Positions 49,665 through 57,324 of a stretch of 64,000 bases of DNA are shown one piece after another. Within the stretch, counting starts at the first letter, position 1, and each line of letters starts with the position of its first letter. The DNA is taken from the NCBI RefSeq assembly GCF_001578935.1, contig NZ_KQ969523.1, positions 1-64,000 on the forward strand, read 5' to 3'. The notes below the pieces were generated by a model that saw only the letters and a list, made by a program, of their open reading frames with translations, was not told the DNA's origin and made no database searches. The stretch comes from Streptococcus oralis. GTDB taxonomy: Bacteria; Bacillota; Bacilli; Lactobacillales; Streptococcaceae. The translations under genes were made by a program, and so were the position numbers.

Positions 49665-50231
49665 ATGCCCCAAGATTTGCGTATCAAAAAAACAAAGCTA
49701 GCCATTCGTCAATCGGTGCTAGGTTTGCTTGCTGAAAAACCATTCAAGAAAATTACAGTAGCAGAGATTATTCATACAGCAGAAATCAATCGAGGGACTT
49801 TTTACGCCCACTATCTCGATAAGTACGATCTGTTAGAGAAGATTGAAATGGAGGTAGGAGAAGAGTTTTCTGCTGCGATTCAGGATTTGACGGCTCGAAC
49901 CTTACAAGAAAACTGGGAGCAGGGAGATAGTTTTGACCATATCCTACTCATTTTGACTTACGTTGAGGAAAATCAAGAATTGTTCAAATTAATGGCAGAA
50001 AGAAAGTTAAGCTCGGCTTGGTTTGATGACATTGTCGCTACTTATTTCCAAAGTATTTTTCCAAGAGAGGCTGGAGACGATGTTTGGGCCTTGTACAAAC
50101 AGGATGTTTTAAAGGCGAGCATTGTAGCTACCGCTAATCGTTGGGTTTTGGGTGCTTGTCGTGAAAATAAGGAAGATCTAGCATCTTGGATGACGGAGAC
50201 GGAGCAACTCATTTTATTTGATCATACGTAA
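49665..50231 (+). CDS. TetR/AcrR-family regulator
   Basis: 188 residues from ATG 49665 (MPQDLRIKKTKLAIRQSVLGLL), with AAAAAGGAG upstream; a non-ATG extension upstream would cover the -10. N-terminal helix-turn-helix KPFKKITVAEIIHTAEINRGTFYAHYLDKYDLL. The C-terminal ligand domain has no recognisable specificity. Flanked by redox and detoxification genes whose promoters carry a common dyad; it is probably their repressor. Confidence 0.88.
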   Translation: MPQDLRIKKTKLAIRQSVLGLLAEKPFKKITVAEIIHTAEINRGTFYAHYLDKYDLLEKIEMEVGEEFSAAIQDLTARTLQENWEQGDSFDHILLILTYVEENQELFKLMAERKLSSAWFDDIVATYFQSIFPREAGDDVWALYKQDVLKASIVATANRWVLGACRENKEDLASWMTETEQLILFDHT

Positions 50232-50287
50232 ACCATACAGATCCTTAAAAAGTGTTCGATAAGCAACAGATTGTCATTTATTGCTGA

Positions 50288-50339
50288 TTGAACGCTTTTT
50301 ATATTCGCGTATAATAAAACATGTAAATAAAAACAACAC
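50288..50339 (+). promoter_or_regulatory. Promoter of the MBL-SnoaL operon, weak half operator
   Basis: TTGAAC (50288-50293), 16 bases, TATAAT (50310-50315). ATGTAA (50321-50326) stands where the left half of the dyad lies at the FMN reductase promoter, but the right half (ACAC) is degenerate. The promoter geometry, with a 16-base spacer, is the same as the other two. Confidence 0.5.
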
Positions 50340-50369
50340 CTAACAATAATCATATTTGGAGGAAAGAAA

Positions 50370-51188
50370 ATGGCTAAAGATTTTACATTGTCTGATGGCA
50401 CGAAATTACATGTTTTTACAGCTGATGAGATGGGCTTCATGGTCACATCGACCTTGGTGGTTCGCAAGCAAAAGGCTTTGTTAATTGGGGCACGTTTTAG
50501 ACTCTCAGATGGCCGAGAAATCGTGGAGTATCTCAAAGAAAACAAGCTAGAATTAGAACAGATTTTCATTATCCATGGGGATCCAGATTATTATTTTGGT
50601 TTAGAAGAAGTCAAGGCAGCATTTCCAGAGGTTGTAGCCGTAGCGACACCTTTTGTGGTGGAACATATCCTAGCGACTGTAGAAAACAAACTCGAAGTTT
50701 GGCGTGATTTTCTGGGAGACGATCTACCAAAAAATGTCGTGATTCCATCTGTCATGACTGAGCAGGTCATTGAGTTTCAAGGAACAAGCTGGAAATTGTA
50801 TGGTTCTGAGCCTTCCCAAGTCAATCTCTGGAATGAAGAGACAAAAACACTTATCGGTGGCGTTAATGTGTTCAACGAAAGTCACTTGTTCCTTGCAGAT
50901 ACACCAACTATAAAGGAATTACGTGACTGGCAAGGGCGTTTGCGTGAATTATTAGCTTTGGATGCCGATTTAGTAGTTGTGAGCCATGGTGATGAGAGTC
51001 GTTCCTTTGACAATCAAGCCTTACAATTCTCGCTAGACTATATTGAGTACGCGATTGAACTAAAAGGTTATGTTCAGGATTCAGAAACTTTTAAAGAAAA
51101 AATTCAGGAGCGTTTTCCAAATCTTCGTAACGAATCAGTTCTCGACATGAGTGCCAAAGTTATGACAGGTGAAATGGTATGGGGGTAA
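50370..51188 (+). CDS. Metallo-beta-lactamase-fold protein with altered metal motif
   Basis: 272 residues of MBL-fold type. The usual HxHxDH is HGDPDY here (IFIIHGDPDYYFG), so two of the three His ligands are replaced by Asp and Tyr. GGVNVFNESHLFLADTPTIKELRDW and VVVSHGDESRS are later landmarks. This may be a single-metal or non-catalytic version; some members are annotated as hydrolases. AGGAGG precedes the ATG. Followed at once by a SnoaL-like gene. Confidence 0.75.
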   Translation: MAKDFTLSDGTKLHVFTADEMGFMVTSTLVVRKQKALLIGARFRLSDGREIVEYLKENKLELEQIFIIHGDPDYYFGLEEVKAAFPEVVAVATPFVVEHILATVENKLEVWRDFLGDDLPKNVVIPSVMTEQVIEFQGTSWKLYGSEPSQVNLWNEETKTLIGGVNVFNESHLFLADTPTIKELRDWQGRLRELLALDADLVVVSHGDESRSFDNQALQFSLDYIEYAIELKGYVQDSETFKEKIQERFPNLRNESVLDMSAKVMTGEMVWG

Positions 51189-51193
51189 TAGAA

Positions 51194-51592
51194 ATGACAG
51201 TTGATTACAAAGAATTGGTAGCCCAGTCTTACCAAGCAATGGCTGAAGGGCGGATAGCGGACTTTAAAGCTTATTTTGCAGACCAATTGGTCTGGCAAGA
51301 GGCAGAAGGTTTCCCTTATGGTGGTGTTTACCATGGGATTGATGCGGTTGTTGACCATGTTCATAGTCGTCTAGGCTCAGAATGGATGGACTATCAGGCG
51401 ACACCAAAATCGTATTTTGTGAGTGAGAATCAAGTCGTCGTTCATGGGCAATACAGTGGGACTTACAAGAAAACCAATAAATTTTTTAGAGCAGACTTTG
51501 CACATTTTTATCGATTTGACGAGGCGGGAAAAGTTGTCAACTTTATTCAAGTTGTTGATAGTGCCCTCGTACAAGCCGCAATGACATTATAG
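51194..51592 (+). CDS. SnoaL/NTF2-like protein
   Basis: 132 residues from ATG 51194 (MTVDYKELVAQSYQAMAEGRI), with GGGGGT upstream; an ATG at 51179 overlapping the previous gene would add five residues. The cone-shaped NTF2 fold is suggested by AYFADQLVWQEAEGFPYGGVYHGIDAVVDHV and HFYRFDEAGKVVNFIQVVDSALV. Members bind or isomerise small molecules; the substrate is unknown. Confidence 0.75.
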   Translation: MTVDYKELVAQSYQAMAEGRIADFKAYFADQLVWQEAEGFPYGGVYHGIDAVVDHVHSRLGSEWMDYQATPKSYFVSENQVVVHGQYSGTYKKTNKFFRADFAHFYRFDEAGKVVNFIQVVDSALVQAAMTL

Positions 51593-51608
51593 AAAGACAG
51601 GTAATAAA

Positions 51609-52511
51609 ATGAAAACATCTACAAAAACATGGATCGCAGGAGTAACAGCAGTCGTCGTTTTAGGAGCAGGAGGAATCTATTATATGAACCAACAACAATC
51701 AGCACAAGTAACTTTACAAGAAACCAATCAAATTTCAAAAATGAGTAATACAGAAAAAGCAGTCGCTTTGTTGAAATCCTTTGAAACGGGAGATACGGGG
51801 GTTGCTAAGCAAGTTTTGAAAAAAGACTATATTCAACACAATCAGACCGTAGCTACAGGCTTGGATGGCTTCCTTCAAATCATGGAAGGAGCTAAAAACG
51901 GTGGAAGAGCTGCGACTGTTGATATTAAGCGTCAATTTGAAGATGGCAATACCGTCGTCTTACATAGTGTCTACAACTTTGGTGGACAAGAAATGGTCGG
52001 ATTTGATGTTTTCAAATTTGATGATGCAGGTATGATCACGGAGCACTGGGACAATCTTAGCCCTGTTCGCGACGCTAACTACAGTGGTCACACACAGTTT
52101 GATGGTGCAGCGACAATTGATACCAGTGTGAATGGAGAAGAAACTAAGAAACTGGTTTCGACTTATATCGATGATATTATCTATGGTCAACATCCTGAAA
52201 AATTGGACTCATACTTTGATGGTGATCACTATATCCAGCATAATGCAGATATGGTTGACACAGTTTCAGGTTTTAAAGCTTCTCTTCAACAGATGGCCCA
52301 AATGGGAATCAATATGGATTATAAAACAACGCACCAAGTCCTTGCCCAAGGTGACTTTGCCTTGGTTATTAGTGAAGGAAACTTGGCTGGAAAAGAGACA
52401 GCTTTCTATGATCTTTACCGTGTAGAAAATGGGAAAATCGCAGAACATTGGGATGTTCTTGCAGATGTCATCGCTGATTCGGAAGCAGCAAATACGAACG
52501 GGAAATTTTAA
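51609..52511 (+). CDS. Membrane-anchored protein with two tandem SnoaL/NTF2-like domains
   Basis: 300 residues. An N-terminal span (TWIAGVTAVVVLGAGGIYYM) without a lipobox Cys anchors it outside the membrane. Two similar domains follow, about 48-165 and 178-290; each has YIQHN (DYIQHNQTVATGLDGF and HYIQHNADMVDTVSGF) and ends in EHWD (ITEHWDNLSPV, IAEHWDVLADV), so the protein arose by internal duplication. The His-containing repeats are shared with SnoaL-like cyclases, but no activity is known to me. Confidence 0.78.
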   Translation: MKTSTKTWIAGVTAVVVLGAGGIYYMNQQQSAQVTLQETNQISKMSNTEKAVALLKSFETGDTGVAKQVLKKDYIQHNQTVATGLDGFLQIMEGAKNGGRAATVDIKRQFEDGNTVVLHSVYNFGGQEMVGFDVFKFDDAGMITEHWDNLSPVRDANYSGHTQFDGAATIDTSVNGEETKKLVSTYIDDIIYGQHPEKLDSYFDGDHYIQHNADMVDTVSGFKASLQQMAQMGINMDYKTTHQVLAQGDFALVISEGNLAGKETAFYDLYRVENGKIAEHWDVLADVIADSEAANTNGKF

Positions 52512-52568
52512 ATCGAATGGATCAGCATTTAAAAATAACAATAATTAGTAATTTTTTGAGCCAATCGA

Positions 52569-52623
52569 TTGACATTCCGTTTAAATAGAGTATAATAGAT
52601 AATGTAATAAAACAAATTACAAC
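52569..52623 (+). promoter_or_regulatory. FMN reductase promoter with shared operator
   Basis: TTGACA (52569-52574), 16 bases, TATAAT (52591-52596). TGTAAT-N7-ATTACA (52603-52621), a perfect dyad, follows. It shares GTAA-N9-TTAC and the right arm TTACAACAA (52617-52624 region: TTACAACAAG) with the operator before the VOC gene. Confidence 0.75.
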
Positions 52624-52690
52624 AAGAAAGGTTCTTATGAATATCATTAACCAAATGAAACAATTGTTTAAGAAGAAAGAGGAAACAAAC

Positions 52691-53230
52691 ATGAAAAACA
52701 TTTTATTTATCGTCGGATCTCTTCGAGAGGGTTCATTTAACCACCAAATGGCTAAAAAAGCAGAAGACTTGCTTGCTGGAAAAGCAAACGTTACTTACCT
52801 GGACTACAAGGACATTCCGTTGATGAACCAAGACTTGGAAATACCAACCTTGCCAGCAGTTCAAGCTGCGCGTGATGCAGTTCTTGCAGCAGACGCTATC
52901 TGGCTCTTCTCACCAGTTTACAACTTTGCCATCCCAGGTACAGTGAAAAACTTGATTGACTGGTTGAGTCGTGCGCTTGATTTGTCAGAAACTCGTGGCC
53001 CATCAGCTCTTCAAGACAAGATTGTAACGGTTTCTTCTGTAGCTAATGGAGGTCATGAACAATTGTTTGGTGCTTACCAAGCTCTCCTTCCATTTGTTCG
53101 GATGCAAGTTGTCGGAGACTTTACTGGAACAACTGTAAATCCAGAAGCATGGGGAACAGGGGAACTTGTATTGAACGAGGAAGCTATTTCTGGACTTGAA
53201 AAACAAGCTCAAGCTCTTCTCCAAGCCTAA
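52691..53230 (+). CDS. NADPH-dependent FMN reductase/quinone reductase
   Basis: 179 residues from ATG 52691 ([22 protein letters not shown]), preceded by AAAGAGGAAAC; an ATG at 52637 in frame, also with a ribosome site (AAGAAAGG), would add 18 mostly basic residues. Flavodoxin-like fold: GSLREGSFN binds FMN phosphate, [25 protein letters not shown] is the family signature. Such enzymes reduce flavins, quinones or azo dyes. Under the same dyad as the VOC gene. Confidence 0.88.
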   Translation: MKNILFIVGSLREGSFNHQMAKKAEDLLAGKANVTYLDYKDIPLMNQDLEIPTLPAVQAARDAVLAADAIWLFSPVYNFAIPGTVKNLIDWLSRALDLSETRGPSALQDKIVTVSSVANGGHEQLFGAYQALLPFVRMQVVGDFTGTTVNPEAWGTGELVLNEEAISGLEKQAQALLQA

Positions 53231-53250
53231 TTTCTATAAAACATCTATAA

Positions 53251-53306
53251 AAACTGCTCTCCAAATCTTGGGCTCAAACTCTAGCATTTGGAGAGCAGTT
53301 TGTTTT
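53251..53306 (+). terminator. Terminator after FMN reductase
   Basis: AAACTGCTCTCCAAAT (53251-53266) and ATTTGGAGAGCAGTTT (53286-53301): a perfect 16-bp stem, loop of 19, followed by TGTTTTG. Confidence 0.85.
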
Positions 53307-53350
53307 GATCTTCATTGAGTATAAGAGCATGCGATTTCTCACTAGGAACA

Positions 53351-53385
53351 AAAACACCATCTGATAGAAAATCAGACGGTGTTTT
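53351..53385. terminator. Terminator of the esterase gene, possibly bidirectional
   Basis: AAAACACCATCTGAT and ATCAGACGGTGTTTT with a 5-base loop and one mismatch; the A-run on the plus strand is the T-run for the minus-strand gene. Confidence 0.8.
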
Positions 53386-53386
53386 C

Positions 53387-54313
53387 TTATTCTTTCAAAA
53401 AGTCTTGAAGGGCGGGCAGGGCCGTCTGGCTAAAGGTCTCGTCGATCCAATGACCTCCTCCTTCCACAGTCACGAGTTGGCTATTTGGAATGGTTTGACT
53501 GGCTTCTAGCGCATAGCGGTAAGGGACGATAGTATCATTTGTGCCATGAACGATAAGGGTCGGAGCTGTGATCTTCTCTTGAATGGTGCGGGCATCCCCA
53601 TCCAGGGCATCAATCAAGTAGATTTTCCCAAGGGTGGCCCCGTGGTGGGTCAGGCTGTCTGGCAGATCTTCAAAGGCTGGGCTCCCAAGTTCTTGATAAG
53701 TTTCCTTGACATCATCAAAAAGGACAAAGGCAGGAAAGATCAGGGCTAATTTGTACACATGGTCTGGATAAGTGCTGGCGTAGAGACTAGCCACCACCCC
53801 ACCCTGACTGACTCCAATCAAGCTCATCTGCTTAGGATTGACAAAGCTTTCGGAGCGGAGTTTGTCCATGACTTGGCTCAAATCAGTCAACTCGGTCTGG
53901 ATAGACATATGGAGCATGTCCTGTCCCCCACTCTTTGACCGACGGCTTCCACCATAAAAGTCAAAGCCATAAACCAGGAAGCCTTGTTTGGCTAGCGCCT
54001 GCATATAACTCCGATACATGTCGTGGGTATTATTAAAGCCGTGTGAAATGACAATGGTTGGCAACTGTTTTGTTTGATAATCGCGGGGAGCTGTGATAGT
54101 TCCGACAAGATTTTTGTCGCCATAAACCACCGAATAGGCTTCTTCTACAATATCCTCTGTTGGAGAAAGGGACGAGGCTGTCCTTTCTTCCACTTGTGTC
54201 GTGCTGCTTTGTGTGGTTTCCTGCTGACTGGTTGTCGGCTTTTTCTGTGAAGACCAGAAAAAAAGAGCCAGTCCAATCAAAGCAAGTAGAGTAATCGAGA
54301 TCAGATATTTCAT
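53387..54313 (-). CDS. Membrane-anchored alpha/beta hydrolase (esterase type)
   Basis: 308 residues. N-terminal span (YLISITLLALIGLALFFW) then a Ser/Thr/Gln-rich linker places the catalytic domain outside the cell. HGFNNTHDMYRSY is the oxyanion region, nucleophile Ser in GVSQGGVVAS, Asp in HGTNDTIVPY, His in GGGHWIDE. It resembles bacterial feruloyl/cinnamoyl-type esterases and BAAT-like hydrolases; the substrate is not known. Confidence 0.85.
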   Translation of the reverse strand: MKYLISITLLALIGLALFFWSSQKKPTTSQQETTQSSTTQVEERTASSLSPTEDIVEEAYSVVYGDKNLVGTITAPRDYQTKQLPTIVISHGFNNTHDMYRSYMQALAKQGFLVYGFDFYGGSRRSKSGGQDMLHMSIQTELTDLSQVMDKLRSESFVNPKQMSLIGVSQGGVVASLYASTYPDHVYKLALIFPAFVLFDDVKETYQELGSPAFEDLPDSLTHHGATLGKIYLIDALDGDARTIQEKITAPTLIVHGTNDTIVPYRYALEASQTIPNSQLVTVEGGGHWIDETFSQTALPALQDFLKE

Positions 54314-54451
54314 GGGTTTCCTCTGCTTTCAGTAATACCACTAGTATATAGAAAAACGAGGCGATGCGCAAGAAATTGGTTGATTAGAGTTGTATTTACG
54401 GGATTTTATTTGGTAAAATAAATAGTAGAAAACATAAATGAGGGGAAGAAA

Positions 54452-55615
54452 ATGAGATCACCAATGGATGAATTTGCTCAAAAAGCAGTAAAGTTTATAG
54501 AAGAATATGGAGACAATTATCCAAGTGATGAGGAAGCTTTACAAGCTTTTGTGGCCCAATGGAATCAGGCTCTAGCGACAGGAGAATCCTTCCTTGAGGA
54601 GACAGTGGAAGACCGAGCTTGGGAGCTTTTAGAAGAAGCGATGTTGGAGGAAGAAGGTTCTAAAAAGCGCTTAAAACTAGCAAGGCAGGCTTTGGAGTTG
54701 GATTCAGATAATCTGGATGCCAAACAAATCTTACTCGAGGAGCTCACTCCTGTAGAGGAACTAAGAGAACTCAAAAAACTAGAACGCCAGACACTCGAAG
54801 GATTAGAAGCTCCAGAATTGGGATGGCCTTATCTAGAGAATCGCCCCTATCTTTCCTTGAAATACAATCTCATCATCGGATATATGAAGCAGTCCATGTA
54901 TCGACAAGCTGAAAGAGAACTGAAGGAAATCTTGCTCCTCGATGAGAACGATCACCAAGGCATGCGCTATGAACTGATGGCTGTCTACACTCGTTTAGAG
55001 GATTATGAGAGTGCCAAATCCTTTTTTGAGAAGGATGAGGTGGCTCACCATGAGGATGATCAGATGGTCTTACCGATGCTTGTGGTAGCACTTCAGACAG
55101 GGCATATGATGGAGGCTGACTTTTACTTTAAAATGCTCTATGCGCTCAATCCAGAGTTTGAACACCTTCTTAACCTCTTGAAAAAGAAAGATCCAGCAGT
55201 TCTTCAGAATCAAATAAAGATGTCTGAGGTAGGATTCTATCAACCAAACAGTATGCAAAGTCTTTTGTTGGCCTTATCTCGCTTGGGGGATTTTGTGGGA
55301 ACCACTTACTTTATTACATGGTTACTGGAAACCCACGATGCAATGCCTAAAAAGGCAAAGAAAAATGGTGAAAGGCAAGACAGTCAGATCATTTCTCTTG
55401 CTCGAATGCTTAATCAACATCTGTCACCGGGTGAAGCCTTGCGTGGATTGTCTGCTAGTGCAGAGAGAATATTACGTCAAAAGGGCTTGGTAGACTTTAA
55501 AGATTTTAAAAAGAAAACTGAAGAGGAAGTTGCTGCCATATCAGGAATCGGAAAAAAGAGTATGGAAACTCTCAAGAAAAACGGAGTGATATTTAAGAAA
55601 AAACGAAAGAAATAA
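54452..55615 (+). CDS. TPR-repeat protein with C-terminal HhH-like segment
   Basis: 387 residues, acidic. Helical repeats such as SKKRLKLARQALELDSDNLDAKQIL, QAERELKEILLLDENDHQGMRYELMAVYTRLEDYESAKSFF and LVVALQTGHMMEADFYFKMLYALNPEF are tetratricopeptide-like. The last 40 residues (LVDFKDFKKKTEEEVAAISGIGKKSMETLKK then KKKRKK) contain a helix-hairpin-helix-like GIGKK and a basic tail, which could bind nucleic acid. No signal peptide. Function unknown. Confidence 0.75.
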   Translation: MRSPMDEFAQKAVKFIEEYGDNYPSDEEALQAFVAQWNQALATGESFLEETVEDRAWELLEEAMLEEEGSKKRLKLARQALELDSDNLDAKQILLEELTPVEELRELKKLERQTLEGLEAPELGWPYLENRPYLSLKYNLIIGYMKQSMYRQAERELKEILLLDENDHQGMRYELMAVYTRLEDYESAKSFFEKDEVAHHEDDQMVLPMLVVALQTGHMMEADFYFKMLYALNPEFEHLLNLLKKKDPAVLQNQIKMSEVGFYQPNSMQSLLLALSRLGDFVGTTYFITWLLETHDAMPKKAKKNGERQDSQIISLARMLNQHLSPGEALRGLSASAERILRQKGLVDFKDFKKKTEEEVAAISGIGKKSMETLKKNGVIFKKKRKK

Positions 55616-55625
55616 ACTAAAATCC

Positions 55626-55660
55626 CTCATCTAGGAGCAGTTTTTCTAGATGAGAGACAT
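55626..55660 (+). terminator. Hairpin after the TPR gene
   Basis: CTCATCTAG (55626-55634) and CTAGATGAG (55646-55654); T-run lies in the loop, so it would stop plus-strand transcripts only weakly. Confidence 0.5.
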
Positions 55661-55687
55661 ACAGCTTAGGTTGGGAAAGAGTTTGGT

Positions 55688-56371
55688 TTACAAATTCTTT
55701 CTCTTTTTTGCATTTTTGGTTATGGATAGGGTGCTTTGAGGAATTTCTCTTGTTAGGTAGTTCAGCACTTGAAAATCATCTGAACTGGATTTGAGATCCA
55801 CTTCATAGACAAGGCGCAATGCTTGACCTGTTTGCCCTGTGTCTAGAGAGATGAGTTCGACTGTTGAGCAAAATTGTTCCAAGTGTGTTTGGATTGTGGC
55901 TGTTTCTTCTTCCTTATTTGGTAAAGTAATCGTCAGTAGTCTTCGACGTTGAGGAGTGTATTTCCCTTGCTGGAATTCTAAAAGAAGCCAGATACCCAAA
56001 ATCAGGAGCGTAGAGAGAATTGCCAAGAAGATATATCCAGATCCAGCAGCTAATCCAATAATCATCGCTAAAAAGATGGCAATCAACTCTCTGGAACCAC
56101 TCGTAGCGGAGCGAAAACGAATGAGGCTAAAGGTTCCTGCAACAGCAATAGAGGTGCCCAGACTCCCATTGACAAGAAAAATGACCAGAGTCATCAAGCA
56201 GGGCAACAAAATGAGGCTAATTGCAAATTCTCGTGTATAGAGGGTACGAAACTTGTAGACCCAGCTGAGCGCACCTCCTAAAAGGAGGCTGATGAATAGA
56301 GCGACTAGAAGCTTGAGCGGATCGGCTGTAACATTGGTATTGGTAAATAGTGAGTTAAAAAGATACTGCAT
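55688..56371 (-). CDS. DUF4956 membrane protein
   Basis: 227 residues with four N-terminal spans (LLVALFISLLLGGALSWVY; FAISLILLPCLMTLVIFLV; LGTSIAVAGTFSLIRFRS; IFLAMIIGLAAGSGYIFLA then ILSTLLILGIWLLLEF) and a cytoplasmic ferredoxin-like C-terminal domain. AGTFSLIRFRSATSGSRELIAIF is the family hallmark. These proteins occur beside VTC-domain enzymes, as here (10 bases after the VTC gene). Confidence 0.85.
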   Translation of the reverse strand: MQYLFNSLFTNTNVTADPLKLLVALFISLLLGGALSWVYKFRTLYTREFAISLILLPCLMTLVIFLVNGSLGTSIAVAGTFSLIRFRSATSGSRELIAIFLAMIIGLAAGSGYIFLAILSTLLILGIWLLLEFQQGKYTPQRRRLLTITLPNKEEETATIQTHLEQFCSTVELISLDTGQTGQALRLVYEVDLKSSSDDFQVLNYLTREIPQSTLSITKNAKKRKNL

Positions 56372-56380
56372 AAGGTTTTC

Positions 56381-57139
56381 CTACACTTTCTGTACAGGGC
56401 GTGGACGATAGGCAAGTCCTTGTGACTTATGGTAGGCACAACTGTATTTTGAAAATTTTTGCTCTACCAATCCATACTTATCTAGGATAGCCTGTAGCCA
56501 TTGAGGTTTTTGTTCCAAAGATTTGACTTCCATAATGACAGCATCGTCCTCTAAGAGCGCTGCTCCGTCCTTGCCGGCAAAGAAACTGACATTTTGATCG
56601 CGATAGGTCAAGTTTTGATCAAGAGTCACACGAATTTTTTGATAAGGAAGGATTCCCCTTTCCCTTTTTTCTTTCAGCGAAAAGCGATCGTAATAGATAT
56701 ACATGCGAGAAGTGAGGGGTTGGTGGTAGCGTTGACGTAGTTCATGCACTTGCTCTAAAAGCGAGTAATCTGTCATCGTCTCATCTTCTAATCCGTGAGT
56801 GAGGAGCTGAGTGATAGATGTCGGGGTAGACAAGGTGCGGTATTTGTGTCCAATTCCATTCTCATCCTTGGATTTAACCTCTAGAAATGCAGGGCTGTCT
56901 ACTGTTGGCTGATCAAGATAGGATCGCATGCGAATTTTCTCTTTACGAAAATTTCCCATTAAAGAATCTTGAATTAATTGAAAATCTTCTGTATCAAAGT
57001 AAATATTTGAAATGGTTGAGATTGGATAGTCATCCTCCACCAAATATTCTTTTAGGTCTTTAATCAAGGCGTCTACATCTGATTTGGAGACGAGATATTT
57101 GGTCTCAATTCGTTTAAAAGTAGTTTCAAGTGGTTTCAT
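56381..57139 (-). CDS. VTC-domain protein (polyphosphate polymerase-like)
   Basis: 252 residues. FKRIETKYLVSKSDV at the start, FDTEDF, KIRMRSYLD, LEVKSKDENGIGHKYR, SRMYIYYDRFSLKEK and VIMEVKSLEQKPQWL give the basic and acidic lining of the VTC tunnel. The yeast VTC4 relative makes polyphosphate from ATP; bacterial members are only partly studied. No membrane span. Starts the minus-strand pair with DUF4956. Confidence 0.87.
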   Translation of the reverse strand: MKPLETTFKRIETKYLVSKSDVDALIKDLKEYLVEDDYPISTISNIYFDTEDFQLIQDSLMGNFRKEKIRMRSYLDQPTVDSPAFLEVKSKDENGIGHKYRTLSTPTSITQLLTHGLEDETMTDYSLLEQVHELRQRYHQPLTSRMYIYYDRFSLKEKRERGILPYQKIRVTLDQNLTYRDQNVSFFAGKDGAALLEDDAVIMEVKSLEQKPQWLQAILDKYGLVEQKFSKYSCAYHKSQGLAYRPRPVQKV

Positions 57140-57324
57140 GTTCTTCTCCTTCGGTTTGTTTTCTTTATTTAATTGAAAATCAGTTTAATAAACTTTTCTG
57201 AAAGTTTCATTAATCGAACCTTAAATAAAACCAAAATTAAGAAAATTTTCAGGAATCTTTTAGATTTATTTTAGAAATAAACAATAAAATGTATAACTAT
57301 ATTACACGAATGCGAGGAAAGAAT

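Noticed and set aside
52637-52690. ATG 52637 as the start of the FMN reductase
   Set aside because: Not excluded, since it has a ribosome site 30 bases after the likely transcript start, but the 18 added residues precede the usual family start; kept as alternative.
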